5,993 bases of DNA from Eubacteriales bacterium. Lineage in GTDB: Bacteria; Bacillota_A; Clostridia; Christensenellales; Aristaeellaceae. The position numbers and the translations under genes are program-made. Below the pieces are notes generated by a model. The model did no database searches. It was not told where the DNA came from and saw only the letters and a program-made list of their open reading frames with translations. Below are positions 5,311 to 5,993 of this stretch, piece after piece (the stretch's first letter is position 1; each line of letters opens with the position of its first letter). The DNA lies in assembly GCA_028692205.1 (NCBI GenBank), contig JAQUXV010000177.1:1-5993 (forward strand). Reading direction: 5' to 3'.

Positions 5311-5440
5311 CCGCCCGTGCCGCGGTATTATAACCGCGAAACAGCCGGGTACCGCCGTGCTACGATATGGTAACCGCGAAACAATCGGGTACCACCGCGT
5401 CGCGATATAGTAACCGCGAAACAATCGGGTACCGCTGCGC
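5311..5440. repeat. 40-bp tandem repeat, about three copies
   Basis: TAACCGCGAAACA recurs at 5331, 5371 and 5411, exactly 40 bases apart. The two complete units (5331-5370 and 5371-5410) differ at only a few positions; the third is partial and a half unit precedes the first (5311-5330). Units contain GGGTACC and CGATAT. CGCGGT (5321-5326) and ACCGCG (5333-5338) form a dyad across the first junction. The period is not a multiple of three and no ribosome binding site precedes it, so it is noncoding. It lies between the adh terminator and the leader of the nfnA-like gene. Confidence 0.8.
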
Positions 5441-5510
5441 TTGAAAACGCACCGAAGCCCGGCATATGGCCTTGATTCCGGCGCTAAACTCAACCCACTG
5501 CTCCGACCAT

Positions 5511-5527
5511 AAGGAGGAAACCCCGTG
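5511..5527 (+). promoter_or_regulatory. Strong ribosome binding site and GTG start of the nfnA-like gene
   Basis: AAGGAGG (5511-5517) is a full Shine-Dalgarno sequence 7 bases before GTG 5525, fixing this start. A promoter is less clear: TTGAAA (5441-5446) is followed about 17 bases later by ATATGG, a poor -10. No Rex-like box was seen between 5441 and 5524. Confidence 0.8.
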
Positions 5528-5993
5528 AACAGGATACTGGAAAAGAAAATTTTGAACCCGACGGTCACGCTGATGCGTGTCGATGCGCCGCTGGTGGCGC
5601 GCAAGGCGGAACCCGGACAGTTTATCATCCTTCGGGTGGATGAAAACGGCGAGCGCATTCCCCTGACCGTGGCGGACTACGACCGTGAAACCGGCAGCGT
5701 GACCATCATTTTTCAGGTGGTCGGCGCGACAACCGAAAAGCTGAACCACTTAAACGAAGGCGACAGCATCCACGATTTTGTGGGCCCGCTGGGCCGTGCC
5801 ACCCACACCGAGGGCCTGCGGAAGGTCGCGGTGGTGGGCGGCGGCGTCGGCTGCGCCATCGCCTACCCCGTAACGAAGAAGCTGCATCAGCAGGGGTGCG
5901 AGGTGCACGCCATTATCGGCTTCCGCAATCAGGAACTGGTGATTTTGGAGGACGAGTTTGAAAAAGCCAGCACCAAACTGGTTCGCGTCAGCG
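5525..5993 (+). CDS. nfnA: NfnA/SudB-type FAD/NAD-binding electron-transfer subunit, partial
   Basis: The frame is open to the right edge: 156 residues of a protein that is usually about 280 long. The start MNRILEKKIL, the flavin-binding RIPLTVADYD (44-53) and VGATTEKL (66-73), FVGPLG (85-90) and the dinucleotide-binding GGGVGCAIAYP (105-115) fit the small subunit of NADH-dependent reduced ferredoxin:NADP+ oxidoreductase (NfnA; SudB of sulfide dehydrogenase), related to PyrK. This cytoplasmic enzyme couples NADPH oxidation with reduction of NAD+ and ferredoxin by flavin-based electron bifurcation. The cysteines of the C-terminal [2Fe-2S] cluster and the expected large subunit NfnB lie outside the window, so PyrK or another relative is not fully excluded, though the RIPLTVADYD and GGGVGCAIAYP forms favour NfnA. 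GTG start with AAGGAGG 7 bases ahead. Confidence 0.82.
   Translation, partial: MNRILEKKILNPTVTLMRVDAPLVARKAEPGQFIILRVDENGERIPLTVADYDRETGSVTIIFQVVGATTEKLNHLNEGDSIHDFVGPLGRATHTEGLRKVAVVGGGVGCAIAYPVTKKLHQQGCEVHAIIGFRNQELVILEDEFEKASTKLVRVS

Noticed and set aside
5311..5440. CRISPR array from the 40-bp repeats
   Set aside because: The repeat is continuous with no spacers and only about three copies.
5230..5749. Minus-strand frames of 142 and 129 residues
   Set aside because: They read through the 40-bp repeats and antisense to the convincing nfnA-like gene.

Overview
This window looks like chromosome from a GC-rich, fermentative anaerobe of the Firmicutes, most plausibly class Clostridia (Oscillospiraceae-like). 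That placement is inferred from the gene content (a Rex redox sensor, an AdhE-like iron alcohol dehydrogenase, an NfnA-type electron-bifurcating subunit), from strong AAGGAGG-type ribosome binding sites with some GTG starts, and from a TTGACA/TAAAAT sigma-A promoter. All recognisable genes are on the + strand.

Layout: (1) 1-248 is the C-terminal end of a probable (alpha/alpha)6-barrel glycoside hydrolase, GH125-like at best guess. (2) 249-664 is a noncoding gap with two long perfect or near-perfect hairpins. (3) 665-2355 is a two-gene operon: a consensus promoter, rex (746-1420) and a LysR-type regulator (1417-2355) whose GTG start overlaps the rex stop codon by four bases. (4) 2356-3836 is an unusually long noncoding stretch of about 1.5 kb. 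It holds a triple half-site ATTCCAT operator with a TATAAT box behind it, a strong intrinsic terminator immediately downstream, a cluster of small hairpins, and a roughly 88-91 bp tandem repeat array in which each well-preserved unit carries a stem-loop. It ends in a dense control region with a near-consensus Rex operator between two other dyads. (5) 3837-5054 is an iron-dependent alcohol dehydrogenase, followed by a terminator at 5209-5245. (6) 5246-5524 contains a 40-bp tandem repeat. (7) 5525-5993 is the start of an NfnA/SudB-like FAD/NAD-binding subunit, cut by the window edge.

The genes fit a redox-balance theme. Rex senses the NADH/NAD+ ratio; a near-perfect Rex box lies upstream of the alcohol dehydrogenase that would consume reduced nicotinamide by making alcohol; and the Nfn-like subunit would exchange electrons between NADH, ferredoxin and NADP+. 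The LysR regulator translated with Rex is a candidate second input. The same ATTCC/GGAAT dyad type occurs downstream of its own gene and next to the Rex box at the adh promoter, so both regulators of the operon may meet there. This joint control is inference. The most unusual parts of the window are the noncoding ones, which make up nearly 40 percent of it: the possible regulator-driven short transcript at 2519-2650 and the hairpin-bearing tandem array at about 2839-3372.
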